Below are positions 1-5,113 of a stretch of DNA of 7,546 nucleotides, one piece after another. The notes beneath the pieces were generated by a model. That model was not told the DNA's origin and searched no databases. It saw nothing but the letters and a program-made list of their open reading frames with translations. The position numbers and the translations under genes were made by a program. Source of the DNA: Planctomycetales bacterium (lineage in GTDB: Bacteria > 4484-113 > JAFGCY01); assembly GCA_024645305.1 (NCBI GenBank), contig JAHEFU010000138.1, positions 1-7,546 of the forward strand, given 5' to 3'. Positions within the stretch are counted from its first letter, which is position 1. The number at the start of each line of letters is the position of its first letter.

Positions 1-1
1 C

Positions 2-430
2 CTGGAGGAACTGGGCAGCGCTCCCTTCGCGATCATTGACGGCCGACAGCTGGAGCGCGGCGATATCGAACGGCGCCTGCAGCAGATTGAGGAACAGCGG
101 AGGCAATTCCCGCTGCAGTGGCCACTGTGGGGCATTGTGGCGCTGGGCATGATTCTCGGAATGACCGCTCCGCTGTACCTGCCGGCGCAGTACACGCTGG
201 ACGAGCGGGGGGTGGGCGTGCGTTTCGGCGGGGTTTCCAGCCTGCGGCGCTGGGAACATTACCGTAACTTCTATCCCCATCCGCGCTCGGTACACCTGAC
301 CACCCTGCCCCGGCCCTCAGGACTTGATCCCTTCCGCGGGCACAGCATCATGTTTGCCGATAACAGGGACGAAGTGCTGCGCTTCGTTGAAGAGCATGTG
401 AAGAAGAAAGGGACGGGGGATAAGGGATGA
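2..430 (+). CDS. Membrane-anchored PH-like domain protein, 3' part only
   Basis: The reading frame is open from the window edge to the TGA at 428-430, so the start lies upstream; the GTG at 137 is internal. The 142 visible residues comprise a charged, Gln/Arg-rich helix (about residues 14-38), one hydrophobic segment (about 41-60, PLWGIVALGMILGMTAPLYL), and then a beta-rich region with YTLDERGVGVRFGG, RRWEHYRNFYP, PRPSGLDPFRG and a final NRDEVLRFVEEHV helix. From memory, this C-terminal pattern (DE.GV.VR, RRPW..FR, PRPSRL..FRGL, NR.EVL.FVE..V) belongs to a family of small uncharacterised membrane proteins with a bacterial PH-like fold. No enzymatic motif is seen. The job is unknown; membrane-proximal binding or scaffolding would be a guess. 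No terminator with a T-tract follows the stop. The coding call is secure and the family assignment is moderate. Confidence 0.72.
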   Translation: MEELGSAPFAIIDGRQLERGDIERRLQQIEEQRRQFPLQWPLWGIVALGMILGMTAPLYLPAQYTLDERGVGVRFGGVSSLRRWEHYRNFYPHPRSVHLTTLPRPSGLDPFRGHSIMFADNRDEVLRFVEEHVKKKGTGDKG

Positions 431-593
431 GGGGAGATCAGTGCTTTGCCGACTCACTCAATCGTTCGTCGGTCTGACCCTGCGGCTGCGCATTCGCGCA
501 TCCGGGTCGGGTGGAAGTTAAGCTGCTGCCAGGGAAGATGCAACGCTCAATCAGCGAGAAGCTTGGCTTTGAGCTGTATTGCAGACCGTCGAA

Positions 594-609
594 CCCCGCC
601 CCGGCGGGG
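594..609. repeat. GC-rich hairpin (CCCCGC/GCGGGG)
   Basis: CCCCGC at 594-599 can pair with GCGGGG at 604-609 across the four-base loop CCCG. There is no downstream T-run. It is probably one of the REP-like palindromes of this spacer. Confidence 0.45.
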
Positions 610-628
610 GTGAGGCGGAAAAAGGAAC

Positions 629-652
629 AGGACCGGCGTCGCCCAGCGACGC
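629..652. repeat. Dispersed 24-nt hairpin repeat, copy 1
   Basis: This element contains a perfect 7-bp stem, GCGTCGC (636-642) and GCGACGC (646-652), with loop CCA, preceded by AGGACCG. A second copy at 4651-4674 matches it at 23 of 24 positions in the same orientation. The only difference falls in the loop region (A at 645, G at 4667). The match ends sharply after the hairpin. Conservation of the stem plus its left flank marks this as a member of a dispersed palindromic repeat family rather than a chance match. Confidence 0.65.
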
Positions 653-728
653 TTTGGAGAAGATGCCACTCAGCAAGCATGTCATCCCGGAATTTGCAAT
701 CATGCCTGCTGCGCAAGCGACGGCGCAT

Positions 729-783
729 CGTAGGGCGGGGGGTAATACCCCCGCCAGGATGGGGTTTTACCCCATACCCTACG
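729..783. repeat. Three-way-junction palindromic element
   Basis: The outer stem CGTAGGG (729-735) pairs with CCCTACG (777-783). Inside it are two hairpins. The first is CGGGGG (736-741) with CCCCCG (748-753); the second is ATGGGGT (759-765) with ACCCCAT (769-775), loop TTT. All stems are perfect, so either strand would fold into the same cloverleaf-like shape. No ORF or T-tract is associated. It resembles the GTAGGG/CCCTAC-bordered palindromic elements seen between genes in many environmental genomes, possibly relics of small non-autonomous mobile elements. Confidence 0.6.
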
Positions 784-868
784 TCCACTTTGTCTCACTC
801 TCTTTACTATCTGACACCATTCCCTTCCACGCGAATCGAAGTGTATGAAAAGCACCAGCTCGCGCGCT

Positions 869-887
869 GGCGTCACAAGGCGACGCC
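869..887. repeat. Hairpin with GGCGTC/GACGCC stem
   Basis: GGCGTC (869-874) and GACGCC (882-887) form a 6-bp stem with a 7-base loop. The stem core resembles that of the 24-nt dispersed repeats, so this may be a degenerate relative. Confidence 0.4.
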
Positions 888-904
888 GTTACACTTTCCC
901 CATT

Positions 905-925
905 GCGCGCAAGCAAGTTGCGCGC
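905..925. repeat. GCGCGCAA/TTGCGCGC inverted repeat
   Basis: GCGCGCAA (905-912) and TTGCGCGC (918-925) form a perfect 8-bp inverted repeat around the five-base centre GCAAG. It lies directly upstream of a candidate promoter (930-958), where a dimeric regulator could bind. It could equally be another repeat element. No protein partner can be inferred. Confidence 0.45.
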
Positions 926-929
926 CTCC

Positions 930-958
930 CTGACTCCCTTTCTGCTACCCCCTACAAT
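930..958 (+). promoter_or_regulatory. Candidate sigma70-like promoter
   Basis: CTGACT (930-935) matches the -35 consensus at four of six bases and TACAAT (953-958) matches the -10 consensus at five of six, with a 17-bp spacer. It would start transcription near 965, about 50 bases ahead of the 237-aa gene. A competing reading is a -10-like TAAACT at 1004-1009, preceded by TGA (extended -10), which would give a leaderless message. Confidence 0.35.
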
Positions 959-1015
959 CGGGCTCCTATGTCCTGCTTCCGGTCACGCTTCCCCGGTCCC
1001 TGATAAACTCTTCCG

Positions 1016-1729
1016 ATGCCGAATTTGAAATGCAGTTTCGCGCGCCTCCGGGGCGTCGGCGAGGGGCAGCTGCAGACGCTCAGCAAGCGCCTCAGTGAAG
1101 TGAACTTCGTGAAGAACCCGGGGATGCAGGTGGTGGGCGTGGACCGCGCCTTCCCGCGCCTGTCGTTTGAGCTGGTCTTCCGCTCTGAGCGGGAGGGCCG
1201 GCGCTTCGATGATGCCGAGGGCAAGCTCGTGGTGGAAAAGCGCTATGACGACCGGGTGCTGTTCTGCACCATTGATGCGAAGCGGGAGCTGATCTTCAGC
1301 CCGCAGGGCAAGCGCGACCTGGGCCTGTTCACTGAACTGCTCAAGCAGTGCGGCAGCGGGGCCAATACGGAACTGATCGAACTCGAGGTGGACGTGGTGG
1401 GCTGGGCCCGGCAGATGCTGGACATGTACAACACCGCCCAGCTGGGCCAGGCCAGCTTCGAGAACTTCTTCGTGGAACCCAAGATGATCGGGCGCTACCA
1501 GGCCAAGACCGTGGACAACCAGCTCAATCTGGACAGTCTCGTGAACCAGCCGGGACGGATCCGGGCCCTCAGGCTGTCCTTCTTCTATGAAGGCACACGG
1601 CGCAGCGCGGAAGTCCGGCGGGACGGGGTATTGAGCGTCTCCAGCGGTGATGAGGAGGACCTTGAGCACTTCTTCGCCGAGCAGCTGGGTCTTGTGCAGA
1701 ACTTCGTGAGCGTACCCGAGGGCGATTAG
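1016..1729 (+). CDS. Hypothetical soluble protein, 237 aa
   Basis: I do not recognise this family. The frame shows the strong G/C third-position bias of real genes here and stops at 1727-1729. ATG 1016 is the first possible ATG, because in-frame TGA and TAA lie at 1001-1006. No Shine-Dalgarno sequence precedes it. The protein has no signal peptide or membrane segment. It alternates beta-like stretches (RLSFELVFRSE, DRVLFCTIDAKRELIFS, RIRALRLSFFYEG) with helical ones (residues about 14-30, 105-116, 125-150). It ends in an acidic, helical tail (GDEEDLEHFFAEQLGLVQNF). Two related-looking halves are possible: each has a strand-rich part with FELVFRSEREGRR or LRLSFFYEGTRRS, but this is weak. The upstream neighbour is 585 bp away, and a separate promoter follows the stop, so it appears to be a single-gene unit. 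Its function is unknown. Confidence 0.82.
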   Translation: MPNLKCSFARLRGVGEGQLQTLSKRLSEVNFVKNPGMQVVGVDRAFPRLSFELVFRSEREGRRFDDAEGKLVVEKRYDDRVLFCTIDAKRELIFSPQGKRDLGLFTELLKQCGSGANTELIELEVDVVGWARQMLDMYNTAQLGQASFENFFVEPKMIGRYQAKTVDNQLNLDSLVNQPGRIRALRLSFFYEGTRRSAEVRRDGVLSVSSGDEEDLEHFFAEQLGLVQNFVSVPEGD

Positions 1730-1744
1730 CCCGCAGAATTTACG

Positions 1745-1750
1745 TATAAT
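1745..1750 (+). promoter_or_regulatory. Perfect -10 box (TATAAT) upstream of the S8-like lipoprotein gene
   Basis: TATAAT matches the consensus fully and lies 15 bp after the stop of the preceding gene. The -35 position at a 17-bp spacer (GCGATT, 1722-1727) is a poor match, so the promoter may rely on an activator or on the -10 box. Transcription would begin near 1757 and leave a leader of about 125 bases before ATG 1882. Confidence 0.5.
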
Positions 1751-1755
1751 GTAGT

Positions 1756-1848
1756 CGTGGCCCGGGCCTGCGCCGGTAGCCTCTGTCCCTGGCAGAGGGC
1801 CCTGGGGAACAAATCCGGTTCGGGCGGGTAGTATAGGAATGGGCCACG
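1756..1848 (+). promoter_or_regulatory. Possible structured 5' leader
   Basis: CGTGGCCC (1756-1763) can pair with GGGCCACG (1841-1848), closing a 93-nt region that begins where transcription from the TATAAT box should start. Within it, CCTCTG (1780-1785) pairs with CAGAGG (1793-1798), and GGGCC (1764-1768) can pair with GGCCC (1798-1802), partly in competition. It matches no riboswitch class I recognise, and there is no T-tract for an attenuator. GC-rich sequence makes chance pairing plausible. Confidence 0.3.
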
Positions 1849-1870
1849 CGTAATCTGAAAGTAATGAACT

Positions 1871-1875
1871 GGGAG
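1871..1875 (+). promoter_or_regulatory. Ribosome binding site deciding the start at 1882
   Basis: GGGAG ends six bases before ATG 1882. The in-frame upstream ATG at 1864 has no such site, and starting there would put an acidic residue ahead of the signal peptide. Start 1882 is therefore preferred. Confidence 0.7.
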
Positions 1876-1881
1876 ATACCT

Positions 1882-4290
1882 ATGCAGCGTATCTATCTCG
1901 TAATGGCTGCGATCCTCGTCAGCCTCTTCGCATACGGTTGCGGGGGCGGCGGGGGCAATATCGCGGACCCGATCACTCCGGCTGGAGACAATGGGGATAC
2001 CCTGACACTGAAAGTCGACACTCCCGGCTCCGTGAATGGCGACCATTCCGTTAGCGTCATGCCCGGCAGGCTGGACATCTCTACCGCTGTCACAGACAGC
2101 GAGCTGCAGGCCGTACTGGACCGCTATGGTTACGCCCTACTTGAACGCGACGGCAACAAGGCCAGCATTTCCGTGCCAACGGGCCTGGACCTGGACCTGC
2201 TGGCGCGTGACCTGCAGAAGGAATATGCGATTGCCAGTGCCTCACCGGTACACCTGATCAACACGCCAACGATGGTCGACAACACCCCGCGGATGGACAT
2301 CAGCAGGCTGTCAGACATGAAGAGCGCCAGCTACCTGCCATTCGGGGATCCCATGTACGGCGATGTGTTCTTCGGCTTCTCCTTCGACGGTGCGACCGGG
2401 TCAATCATCAACTTCATCGGCCAGCACAACGGCCTGAACGCCAACGGTTTCCCGGGTGCCTGGGACGTGGCCTTCAGCGACAACGTGATTGACAACCCTG
2501 TGACCGTGGCAATCATTGACGCCGGCTGGTTCGACTACAGCACGGTGGACCGCGTGGACCTGGACGAGACCCCCGGCACGGGCCAGCTTGATGATGTCAA
2601 TTCCGGATCCGTGGACGGAGGCGGCACCTTCACTGCGGGCCTGGCGGCCGCAACATGGGAAACCTTTGACAACGGCGGTCTCTTCGTGCCCTACCGCAAC
2701 ACCGGCGACGTGATGCTCGGTGTGATGGCTGCCCTGCCCAATGGCTTCAACGTCCGCGGCTTTGACATTGACGGCAGCGGCGGAAACCTGACGGAAGACG
2801 AAGTCTGGAATGAAGGCACCACAGGCTGTGCCCCCTTTGCAAAGTACATGCTTATCAAGACCGGAACCGAGGCCGGTGGTGTCTGGACCTTCAGTGACGC
2901 TGAGCTGGCTGCATCAATTGACCATGCCGTAGCCTCCGGGGCTAATGTCATCCTGCTCGGCATGTTCGGCACCGGTCCAGTTGGCGGCAGCCTCAGTACC
3001 GCCCTGCAGAATGCGGCTGACAATGACGTGCTGTGCATTGCTCCTGCGGGCGACGTGATCAGCAGCTTCAACGGCACGGGCTTTGATGATGCCCCCGTGG
3101 ATCTCGGAGCGCAGAGCATCACGCCTGCCTCCGACCCCAACTGCATAGCGGTCAGCGCCACCGGCCCCAACCGCCACGCCATCACGGGCGGTGTGGATGT
3201 TGACGGTGACACGGTCCCCGACTTTGACAATCCGAATACCGGTTGGTTCCCACGCTGGGCCGTGCCCTTCGAGCAGCGCTTCTTCGAAGTTGCCACGAAT
3301 TTCTCCAACACCGGCGGTGACATCGCCGCCTGCAGCGCCAGCATCGGCTTCGGTGCACACCCTTTCCTGGTGGACGGCACGGAACTGATTACCGGAAACA
3401 ACTACAACAACAACGTCAACCGCTTCAGCACCTCCAACGCTGCGGCTTACGTGGCCGGTGCTGCTGCCATTACCTTCCAGGCAATGACAGCTGCAAACGG
3501 CGGCACGCCTCCGACGGATGATGAGGTCCTGCAGGTACTGATGGATACGACCAATCCCTTCATTGACCTCGCTGGACTGGTTGACAACCCGCTTACCGGA
3601 GATCCCGGCGATGGCGGACTGCTCAATGCCAGTGCCGCGGCCAATGCAGTCGCCGGCGGTGGAGTGAGCGGTCCCTCCATGGGTGTCAGCATCCCCGCTG
3701 GCCAGCTTGTGCCGGCCACCCTGCTGACCACCTTCCAGCTGGCCCCGGCGCTGACCGGCGGTACCGGACCCTTTGACCTGACGATTGACTGGGGCAACGG
3801 TTCAGCCGCGGTTGTCGTCAACAACTGGGCCAACAATGACCCGGTGGCCCTCACCGGCGGCTGGGACACCCTCGGCCTGAAGACCGTGCTGATCACGGTG
3901 ACCGAGACCACGGGCGACCTGCGCTCTGCCAACCGTACCGTGGAGATCCCGGTGTTCAACGCCATCACTACCAACCTGACGGTCATGGGACCGATTGACC
4001 CGGCGGACCCGGGCCTCGGTGAGAAGCTCTTCACCCCGGCGCAGGCCATCCAGGACGCGGTAACCTACACCTTCAGCGCCAACGTTGCCAATGTATTCAA
4101 CGGCAGCGTGGACGGCACACCGAACAACCCGCAGTTCGGCTGGGACTTCGACGGTGATGACGTGATTGACAAGCCCGGCACTACGGTGGAGCATGCCTTC
4201 ATCTCAACCGGCAACTTCAACATCAAGTTCATCGTGACCCAGGACGTGCTGCCCGACTTCGAGGTGACACGCACGGTGCTCGTGAACTAG
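1882..4290 (+). CDS. Secreted lipoprotein with degenerate subtilisin (S8) domain and PKD-like repeats
   Basis: This is an 802-aa protein. Residues 1-20 form a lipoprotein signal peptide (basic start, hydrophobic core, AYGC with Cys20), followed by a Gly run; with no Asp at +2, outer-membrane sorting is likely. Residues about 74-130 resemble an I9-type propeptide. Residues about 150-590 follow the S8 subtilase pattern: GAWDV, then VTVAIIDAG with Asp213, then GGTFTAG where HGTHVAG is expected, then APAGD where AAGN is expected, then STSNAAAYVAG with Ser518. The Asp-to-His-position spacing (213 to 247) fits the family. Asp and Ser are kept, but the catalytic His is Gly247 and the oxyanion Asn is Asp391, so normal proteolysis is unlikely. 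Acidic Ca-binding-like loops occur at 295-307, 439-449 and 755-763. Two PKD/Ig-like domains (about 603-706 and 707-802) finish the protein. It is probably a cell-surface binding or structural pseudoprotease. It has its own promoter and terminator. Confidence 0.88.
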   Translation: MQRIYLVMAAILVSLFAYGCGGGGGNIADPITPAGDNGDTLTLKVDTPGSVNGDHSVSVMPGRLDISTAVTDSELQAVLDRYGYALLERDGNKASISVPTGLDLDLLARDLQKEYAIASASPVHLINTPTMVDNTPRMDISRLSDMKSASYLPFGDPMYGDVFFGFSFDGATGSIINFIGQHNGLNANGFPGAWDVAFSDNVIDNPVTVAIIDAGWFDYSTVDRVDLDETPGTGQLDDVNSGSVDGGGTFTAGLAAATWETFDNGGLFVPYRNTGDVMLGVMAALPNGFNVRGFDIDGSGGNLTEDEVWNEGTTGCAPFAKYMLIKTGTEAGGVWTFSDAELAASIDHAVASGANVILLGMFGTGPVGGSLSTALQNAADNDVLCIAPAGDVISSFNGTGFDDAPVDLGAQSITPASDPNCIAVSATGPNRHAITGGVDVDGDTVPDFDNPNTGWFPRWAVPFEQRFFEVATNFSNTGGDIAACSASIGFGAHPFLVDGTELITGNNYNNNVNRFSTSNAAAYVAGAAAITFQAMTAANGGTPPTDDEVLQVLMDTTNPFIDLAGLVDNPLTGDPGDGGLLNASAAANAVAGGGVSGPSMGVSIPAGQLVPATLLTTFQLAPALTGGTGPFDLTIDWGNGSAAVVVNNWANNDPVALTGGWDTLGLKTVLITVTETTGDLRSANRTVEIPVFNAITTNLTVMGPIDPADPGLGEKLFTPAQAIQDAVTYTFSANVANVFNGSVDGTPNNPQFGWDFDGDDVIDKPGTTVEHAFISTGNFNIKFIVTQDVLPDFEVTRTVLVN

Positions 4291-4360
4291 GAAGGGATCA
4301 GGGACCCGGAAACAGGGATCAGAAAAGACCCCGCACCGGCACCTGGAAACTGAACATGGA

Positions 4361-4387
4361 AACCCCGGCTACGGCCGGGGTTTTTTT
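4361..4387 (+). terminator. Intrinsic terminator of the S8-like gene
   Basis: AACCCCGGC (4361-4369) pairs with GCCGGGGTT (4374-4382) around loop TACG. The T-run at 4381-4387 follows directly. It lies 70 bases after the stop codon and is a textbook rho-independent terminator for the gene ending at 4290. Confidence 0.92.
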
Positions 4388-4398
4388 ATTGACTCAGC

Positions 4399-4415
4399 GG
4401 CGACATACTGTCGCC
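4399..4415. repeat. GGCGACA/TGTCGCC hairpin
   Basis: GGCGACA (4399-4405) and TGTCGCC (4409-4415) form a perfect 7-bp inverted repeat with a three-base centre, just after the terminator T-run. The core GGCGAC recurs in the hairpin at 5079-5096. Confidence 0.5.
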
Positions 4416-4472
4416 TGAAACTGCATCCTGCATTCCTGTGATTGGCAATCTCAATTTGTATACTCCTTCATT

Positions 4473-4496
4473 CCTTCGCGCCTTCGCGCCTTAGCG
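4473..4496. repeat. 8-bp tandem repeat, CCTTCGCG x3
   Basis: There are three head-to-tail units: CCTTCGCG at 4473-4480, CCTTCGCG at 4481-4488, and CCTTAGCG at 4489-4496. The flanking sequence TTAAGAATTCCTTTCTCTCG is reminiscent of a repeat type I recall from intergenic regions of environmental bacteria. Confidence 0.6.
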
Positions 4497-4650
4497 TTAA
4501 GAATTCCTTTCTCTCGCATTGCCACTCCCTAAGGCTTGTGAGCCAGAACCTGACGCGCATTTGCGCGGCCAGATCGAGATCGCCGAATATGAGTTTTAGC
4601 GCTGAGCCGCTGAGGAAAATGAGAAGGTAGAATCGACGGTGATGGCATCA

Positions 4651-4674
4651 AGGACCGGCGTCGCCCGGCGACGC
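4651..4674. repeat. Dispersed 24-nt hairpin repeat, copy 2
   Basis: This copy matches 629-652 at 23 of 24 positions. The stem is GCGTCGC (4658-4664) with GCGACGC (4668-4674), loop CCG. The two copies sit in different intergenic regions, about 4 kb apart, in the same orientation. Confidence 0.65.
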
Positions 4675-4734
4675 ATGGGAGAGTGTTTCGCGAAGTTCAA
4701 TGATCAGCGGAAATTGGCAATCTGATATTCGTAT

Positions 4735-4770
4735 TCTCAGTGCCCTCTGTGTCTCATTCTTCTCTCTGTG
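4735..4770 (-). repeat. Degenerate 8-bp repeat units (CACWGARR) on the minus strand
   Basis: Read on the minus strand, the units are CACAGAGA (4770-4763), CACAGAGG (4751-4744) and CACTGAGA (4742-4735). They are the same family as the plus-strand array at 4857-4880, so the two form a loose inverted pair about 90 bp apart. Confidence 0.45.
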
Positions 4771-4856
4771 ATAAAAGAAAAGTGCAGCGCATAATGCAGT
4801 ATTGCCAGAGCGCAGGCGAATCCGGAATGCCACGAACAATCCAGCAGTTCTTATGC

Positions 4857-4880
4857 CACTGAGGCACTGAAACACTGAGA
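4857..4880 (+). repeat. 8-bp tandem repeat, CACTGARR x3
   Basis: Three contiguous units are present: CACTGAGG (4857-4864), CACTGAAA (4865-4872) and CACTGAGA (4873-4880), followed by a run of A. Their last two bases vary while CACTGA is fixed. Inverted, looser copies lie at 4735-4770. Confidence 0.6.
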
Positions 4881-4939
4881 AAAATTCCAATTTGAATCTC
4901 GCCTGCCGGGTGACAGGCGCATCCCGGTGGAAGGCCGTT

Positions 4940-4974
4940 CGCGGCCGCGGTGAATCCACGGGCGTAAACGCCCG
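4940..4974. repeat. Palindromic pair: CGCGGCCGCG and CGGGCG/CGCCCG hairpin
   Basis: CGCGGCCGCG (4940-4949) is a perfect 10-bp palindrome. Nine bases later, CGGGCG (4959-4964) pairs with CGCCCG (4969-4974) around TAAA. They are probably parts of one repeat element, as both are embedded in the G/C-rich half of the spacer. Confidence 0.45.
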
Positions 4975-4998
4975 GCTACCGAGGCATGATCAACAACC

Positions 4999-5021
4999 GC
5001 ATCCTGCCTTCGGCGGGATGC
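4999..5021. repeat. 10-bp stem hairpin
   Basis: GCATCCTGCC (4999-5008) pairs with GGCGGGATGC (5012-5021) with one T.G wobble and loop TTC. No T-tract follows. Confidence 0.5.
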
Positions 5022-5031
5022 AGCACCCCCA

Positions 5032-5056
5032 GTCAGGCCTGCTGCGCGGGCCTGAC
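5032..5056. repeat. GTCAGGCC/GGCCTGAC hairpin
   Basis: GTCAGGCC (5032-5039) and GGCCTGAC (5049-5056) form a perfect 8-bp stem with a 9-base loop. It is one of a chain of hairpins leading up to the folE promoter. Confidence 0.5.
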
Positions 5057-5078
5057 CTCCAATCCCGGCGCCCTTCCT

Positions 5079-5096
5079 GGCGACTTTCAAGTCGCC
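5079..5096. repeat. GGCGACT/AGTCGCC hairpin over the folE -35 position
   Basis: GGCGACT (5079-5085) and AGTCGCC (5090-5096) form a 7-bp inverted repeat with loop TTCA. It ends five bases before the folE TATAAT box and covers the place where a -35 element would be, so it could be an operator. It may instead be a repeat of the same family as 4399-4415. Confidence 0.5.
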
Positions 5097-5101
5097 GCTA
5101 C

Positions 5102-5107
5102 TATAAT
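5102..5107 (+). promoter_or_regulatory. folE -10 box (TATAAT), probable leaderless start
   Basis: This perfect TATAAT ends six bases before ATG 5114, so transcription is expected to start at or next to the start codon. No Shine-Dalgarno sequence is present (TTCCCC precedes ATG). No good -35 match exists at a 17-bp spacer (GGCGAC); that position falls in the inverted repeat at 5079-5096. Confidence 0.6.
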
Positions 5108-5113
5108 TTCCCC

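Larger units (their letters stand above)
431..1015. other. Gene-free spacer rich in palindromes
   Basis: No convincing gene lies in these 585 bases. The short open frames here (438-788 minus, 511-933 plus, 579-848 plus) have irregular composition and run straight through hairpin elements. The stretch holds at least five inverted repeats (594-609, 636-652, 729-783, 869-887, 905-925), listed separately, and possible promoter elements near its right end. None of the hairpins is followed by a T-tract, so they do not look like intrinsic terminators. Confidence 0.6.
4388..5113. other. Gene-free spacer made of mosaic repeats
   Basis: No credible gene lies in these 726 bases; the open frame 4442-4630 runs through tandem repeats. 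Base composition is patchy: A/T-richer at 4440-4900 and G/C-rich afterwards. The stretch holds two short tandem arrays, inverted copies of one of them, a pair of direct 11-mers (ATTGGCAATCT at 4441-4451 and 4713-4723), the second copy of the 24-nt hairpin repeat and several further hairpins. It ends in the folE promoter. Confidence 0.65.

Noticed and set aside
511..933. 140-aa plus-strand open frame in the first spacer
   Set aside because: It runs through several palindromic repeats, has no codon bias matching the neighbours and no start signal.
431..1015. CRISPR array or attachment site
   Set aside because: The palindromes are of different sequence and irregularly spaced; there are no regular repeat-spacer units and no integrase or cas gene nearby.
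983..1669. 228-aa minus-strand open frame opposite the 237-aa gene
   Set aside because: The plus frame has better codon bias and a protein with ordinary alternation of hydrophobic and charged residues; the minus product is a low-complexity shadow.
1756..1848. tRNA or tRNA-like gene (closing stem plus GGTTCG at 1817-1822)
   Set aside because: The T-loop consensus fails after TTCG, the putative T-arm does not abut the closing stem, and no anticodon arm of the right spacing exists.
1864..1866. Upstream ATG as the start of the S8-like lipoprotein
   Set aside because: It has no ribosome site and adds MNWEIP with an acidic residue before the signal peptide, whereas ATG 1882 has GGGAG at ideal spacing.
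2691..3401. 236-aa minus-strand open frame inside the S8-like gene
   Set aside because: It is a shadow of the clearly recognisable subtilase domain on the plus strand.
4442..4630. 62-aa open frame in the second spacer
   Set aside because: It overlaps the CCTTCGCG tandem array and has no ribosome site or family resemblance.
4892..5113. N-terminal extension of folE from ATG 4892
   Set aside because: The added 74 residues are translated hairpin repeats, and the FolE family begins near residue 75 of that frame, just after the TATAAT box.
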